From Chloroflexota bacterium (lineage in GTDB: Bacteria; Chloroflexota; FW602-bin22; JACPRP01): 14,398 nucleotides of DNA. Position numbers and translations under genes: made by a program. Below are positions 12,134-14,398 of this stretch, piece by piece. Position 1 is the stretch's first letter. Every line of letters starts with the position of its first letter. The stretch covers positions 1 to 14,398 of the forward strand of contig JACQUC010000195.1 of assembly GCA_016210495.1 (NCBI GenBank), in the 5' to 3' direction. The notes beneath the pieces were generated by a model. It searched no databases, was not told the DNA's origin, and saw only the letters and a program-made list of their open reading frames with translations.

Positions 12134-13864
12134 ATGTTGGAAGGCAGACGCAGTATGTCAAAGACCGTCGCCCCGGTCGGGCTGCTGACGCTGTTGGCGG
12201 TATTGGCCTTCGGGTGCGTCTCGCCGACGCCCACCCCACCGAAGCCCCAAACCGGGCCAGAGTCCACCATCAGGGCGACTTCCGTTAAGGTTGCCACGGC
12301 CCAGGAGGGGTCAATGGCCTTCTCACTGGCCTACACGGGCGACGTCAAGCCCAAGAATCAGGTCCACGTTTCCGCCAAGGGCATCGGGCGTATCGAGAAG
12401 CTGACGGTCGAGGTCGGCGCCGAGGTCAAGGCCGGCAATGTTCTTGGCACCTTGGATCGTTCTAGCCTGGATGCACAGGTCAAACAGGCCGAGGCCAACG
12501 TGGCGCTGACGACGGCCCGGCTGGCGCAGATGTCCGCCGGCTCCCGAGCGGAAACGGTCACTCAGGCCGCGGCCAACGTCGACACGGCGCGCCAGAGACT
12601 GGCCGCTCTCAGGGACCCCCGCGCGGAAACCATCGCCCAGGCCGAGGCCAACCTCGACACCGCCCGCCAGAGACTGGCCGCTCTTCAAGACGGTGCCCGC
12701 GCCGAGACCATCGCCCAGGCTAAGGCGGCTCTCCAGGGAGCCGAGGCCCGAATGGCGCAGTTGAAGGCCGGCCCCACCAAGGAGGAACTGGAGGCTGCCG
12801 AGGCGGACGTGAGGCTGGCCAGGAATCAGCTATACCAGGCGCAGGCCACGGCGGACGCCAACATGAACTTCGCCAGAGCGATGCCGTTCACAAAGGAAAT
12901 GAAGGAGAGTCAGACGGGCGTGGCCTACGAGGCCATCCAGATAAGAGAGGCCAGACTGGCCCAGCTCAAGGCCGGCCCGACCAAGGAGCAGCTTGCGCAG
13001 GCTCAGGCGGGGATCGATCAGGCCAGGGCCGCCCTCGATCTCGTCCAGAATCCCGTCACCGAGCGGGACCTCAAGCAAGCCGAGAACGGCGTTCTCATCG
13101 CCGAACAGCAGTTGCAGTTGGCCAGGTCACCCTTCACCGAGCGAGAAATCAAACAAGCGGAGAACGCGGTCCTGGTGGCCGAGCAGCAGTTGCAGTTAGC
13201 CAGATCGCCCTTCACAAAGGAAGAGTTCGACATTGCAAGGGCGCAGTTGGCTCAGGCCCAGGCGGCCCTCGAGCTTGTCCAGAGCCAACTGGCAGAGACG
13301 ACCATTCTGGCGCCCATCGACGGCGTCGTCTCCGAGAAGTATCTGGACATCGGCGCCATTTCCTCGCCCCAGACACCGGCTCTCACTATCGTCTCAACCG
13401 ACCTGGAGATAGCCCTGTCCGCCGAGGAGTCGCGCGTCGGACAGTTCCGCGTGGGGCAGCCGGTTAGCCTCTCGTTGTCGGCCTACCCCGGCCGAGACTT
13501 CGCCGGCACAGTCTCCAGCATTGCGCCTACCATCGACCCGCGCACGCGCACTTTCGTGGTCAAAGTCAAAGTCAACGACGAGGAAAAGAGGCTGAAGGCC
13601 GGCATGTTCGCCAGGGTCACTCTTTCCGCCGAGCAACAGGCGAGGGTTCTGCTCGTATCGGAACAGGCTTTGATCAAGCGAGGGGCCGAAACATCGGTGT
13701 TCGTCGTGGGCGATGGCCGGGCTCAGTTGCGCCGCATCACCATCGGCGCGTCCGACGGTCGCAACGCGGAAATAATCTCGGGCCTCCGATCCGGCGACAT
13801 CGTCGTGGTCGGGCCTCCCAGCAGCCTAAAAGACGGCGACCCGGTGGCAGCAGAAGGCGGATAG
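12134..13864 (+). CDS. Lipoprotein efflux adaptor subunit (HlyD/RND membrane fusion protein family)
   Basis: This 576-residue exported lipoprotein should bridge an inner-membrane transporter and the outside. A signal peptide ends in LAFGC (Cys28, lipobox), followed by a Pro/Thr linker. A first lipoyl half (about 75-115) leads into a long helical hairpin (about 115-387) containing three units of 25-27 residues starting RAET (138, 163, 189) and three 26-residue units (309-386). Then come the second lipoyl half with ILAPIDGVVSEKY (near 391-403), a beta-barrel and a membrane-proximal domain. At 576 residues it exceeds the usual 350-450, due to the hairpin. No partner permease or ABC gene is in the window. 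Start choice: ATG 12134 has GGAGAG at 12124-12129; ATG 12155 with GGAAGG at 12139-12144 is an alternative that still keeps the signal peptide. The cargo is unknown. Confidence 0.88.
   Translation: MLEGRRSMSKTVAPVGLLTLLAVLAFGCVSPTPTPPKPQTGPESTIRATSVKVATAQEGSMAFSLAYTGDVKPKNQVHVSAKGIGRIEKLTVEVGAEVKAGNVLGTLDRSSLDAQVKQAEANVALTTARLAQMSAGSRAETVTQAAANVDTARQRLAALRDPRAETIAQAEANLDTARQRLAALQDGARAETIAQAKAALQGAEARMAQLKAGPTKEELEAAEADVRLARNQLYQAQATADANMNFARAMPFTKEMKESQTGVAYEAIQIREARLAQLKAGPTKEQLAQAQAGIDQARAALDLVQNPVTERDLKQAENGVLIAEQQLQLARSPFTEREIKQAENAVLVAEQQLQLARSPFTKEEFDIARAQLAQAQAALELVQSQLAETTILAPIDGVVSEKYLDIGAISSPQTPALTIVSTDLEIALSAEESRVGQFRVGQPVSLSLSAYPGRDFAGTVSSIAPTIDPRTRTFVVKVKVNDEEKRLKAGMFARVTLSAEQQARVLLVSEQALIKRGAETSVFVVGDGRAQLRRITIGASDGRNAEIISGLRSGDIVVVGPPSSLKDGDPVAAEGG
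12545..12775 (+). repeat. Tandem coding repeats of 75-78 bp in the adaptor gene, first array
   Basis: Units start at 12545, 12620 and 12698, each opening with Arg-Ala-Glu-Thr codons. The first two share long identical stretches (for example around CGCCAGAGACTGGCCGCTCT), so that duplication is fairly recent; the third is diverged. Confidence 0.75.
13058..13291 (+). repeat. Tandem coding repeats of 78 bp in the adaptor gene, second array
   Basis: Units 13058-13135 and 13136-13213 encode near-identical 26-residue segments with EQQLQLARSPF. A third, diverged unit spans 13214-13291. Each adds about 26 residues, close to seven helical turns, to one arm of the coiled-coil hairpin. Confidence 0.8.
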
Positions 13865-14234
13865 CGTGGATTCCAAAAGACAATCTGCCCAAAGGCCGGA
13901 CCGCGTCCGTGCGCCGGTGATGTAGGATGCCATGCCAGTTAAGCCAGCGTCCGCGACGCCCGGTGGCGGACCTTCGGGCAAGTGACCGCTCGACCGCGCT
14001 TGGTTGCTTGACAAGGAGGCTCGGAATATGGTAATGTGCCTGCACGTTGTAGGCTAGCTCCATCGGTAACGACATTCCTCATAAATGTGTGCCAGGAAAC
14101 CTCACAATGTTGCCCGCTGGCAGGCCACAAGGTCGGCAAATTGGATGCTCTCTCGGAGTTAGCGTCCTCATCCGCGTTGTGATCGCTTGAAATGGGATCG
14201 ATGCCAAGTTCAACATTCAACTGGAGGTGTAACA
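13865..14234. other. Intergenic region and leader before the terminal lipoprotein gene
   Basis: This 370-bp gap has no supported gene. It contains a small hairpin without a T-tract (GTCCGC 13949-13954 with GCGGAC 13966-13971), then a promoter (14008-14037) and a leader of about 190 nt. No known riboswitch class was recognised in the leader. Minus-strand frames here lack ribosome binding sites and family resemblance. Confidence 0.5.
14008..14037 (+). promoter_or_regulatory. Promoter of the terminal lipoprotein gene
   Basis: Perfect TTGACA (14008-14013), an 18-bp spacer and TAATGT (14032-14037) preceded by TGG (extended -10). Transcription would begin near 14044, leaving a leader of about 190 nt. 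Confidence 0.6.
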
Positions 14235-14398
14235 ATGACCCCGCGAATGTTGTCACGAGTTGGCTTTGGGGCACTGGCCTTGACTCTGGCGATGTCGCTG
14301 GCCCTGATTGCCTGCGCTCAAGCGCCCGCGCCGGCGACAGCCCCGAGCAAGGCCGAGTCTCCTAAGTCCACGTCTCCATCCGAGCAGGCGAAGCCTGC
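14235..14398 (+). CDS. Lipoprotein, N-terminal part only (possibly a transporter solute-binding protein)
   Basis: The frame is open to the window end, giving 54 complete codons. A classical signal peptide has Arg residues at 4 and 8, a hydrophobic core (about 10-25) and a perfect lipobox LIAC with Cys27. It is followed by an Ala/Pro/Ser/Lys/Glu-rich linker. This layout is typical of lipid-anchored solute-binding proteins of ABC or TRAP transporters in Gram-positive-like and Chloroflexota cells, but the functional domain lies outside the window, so the assignment is tentative. The ATG has GGAGG at 14223-14227, 7 nt upstream. It is transcribed from its own promoter, separately from the adaptor gene. 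Confidence 0.75.
   Translation, partial: MTPRMLSRVGFGALALTLAMSLALIACAQAPAPATAPSKAESPKSTSPSEQAKP

Overview
The window is about 14.4 kb of bacterial chromosome with high GC content (estimated by eye at around 60%). It most resembles a member of the Chloroflexota (Chloroflexi). The reasons are the DNA polymerase III alpha subunit with an extra C-terminal region after the OB-fold, a YvcK protein with two N-terminal membrane segments, lipoproteins with Pro/Ala/Thr-rich linkers, and intergenic DNA full of short hairpin repeats of the kind common in that phylum. This placement is an inference from family knowledge; there is no rRNA gene here to confirm it.

Layout. Positions 1-316 are repeat-rich intergenic DNA ending in an extended -10 promoter. 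dnaE (317-3946, TTG start) and a small four-helix membrane protein of the phage-holin-4_2/YvlD family (3954-4295) form a tight pair. After a 300-bp gap with a sigma-54-like site, a hairpin repeat and a strong vegetative promoter comes yvcK (4600-5916). It converges on, and overlaps by 11 bp, queG on the minus strand (5906-7033), which makes queuosine for tRNA. A GsiB/KGG-type stress hydrophilin with four 20-residue repeats (7253-7582) follows. It has a textbook ribosome binding site and, upstream, a perfect sigma-54 -24/-12 consensus. Next is about 500 bp of non-coding DNA that looks structured and ends in a nested double hairpin with a T-tract (7924-7990).

From 8080 to 11844 lies a catabolic-looking plus-strand run: an FMN-dependent alpha-hydroxy-acid oxidase, a tandem-domain nitrilase/amidase and a creatininase-family amidohydrolase. 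The gaps between them hold dispersed repeats. The nitrilase carries the most unusual feature of the window: a clean 39-bp in-frame insertion, with 10-bp inverted repeats and an 8-bp flanking duplication, between the active-site cysteine strand and the next conserved block. Its second nitrilase domain has lost the catalytic Glu and Cys.

The right end holds a long lipoprotein periplasmic adaptor (HlyD/RND type, 12134-13864) with an expanded coiled coil, driven by a promoter with a perfect TTGACA box. The last feature is the start of a second lipoprotein (14235 onward, cut by the window end), preceded by a promoter and a leader of about 190 nt. No tRNA, rRNA, CRISPR array or complete insertion sequence was seen.

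How the genes work together. The left half is housekeeping: replication, envelope/central metabolism regulation and tRNA modification. The right half is accessory: stress protection, alpha-hydroxy-acid and amide turnover, and export or uptake lipoproteins. The most promising leads are the palindromic in-frame insertion, the two sigma-54-like sites, the pseudo-active nitrilase domain, and the structured non-coding tract before the oxidase gene.
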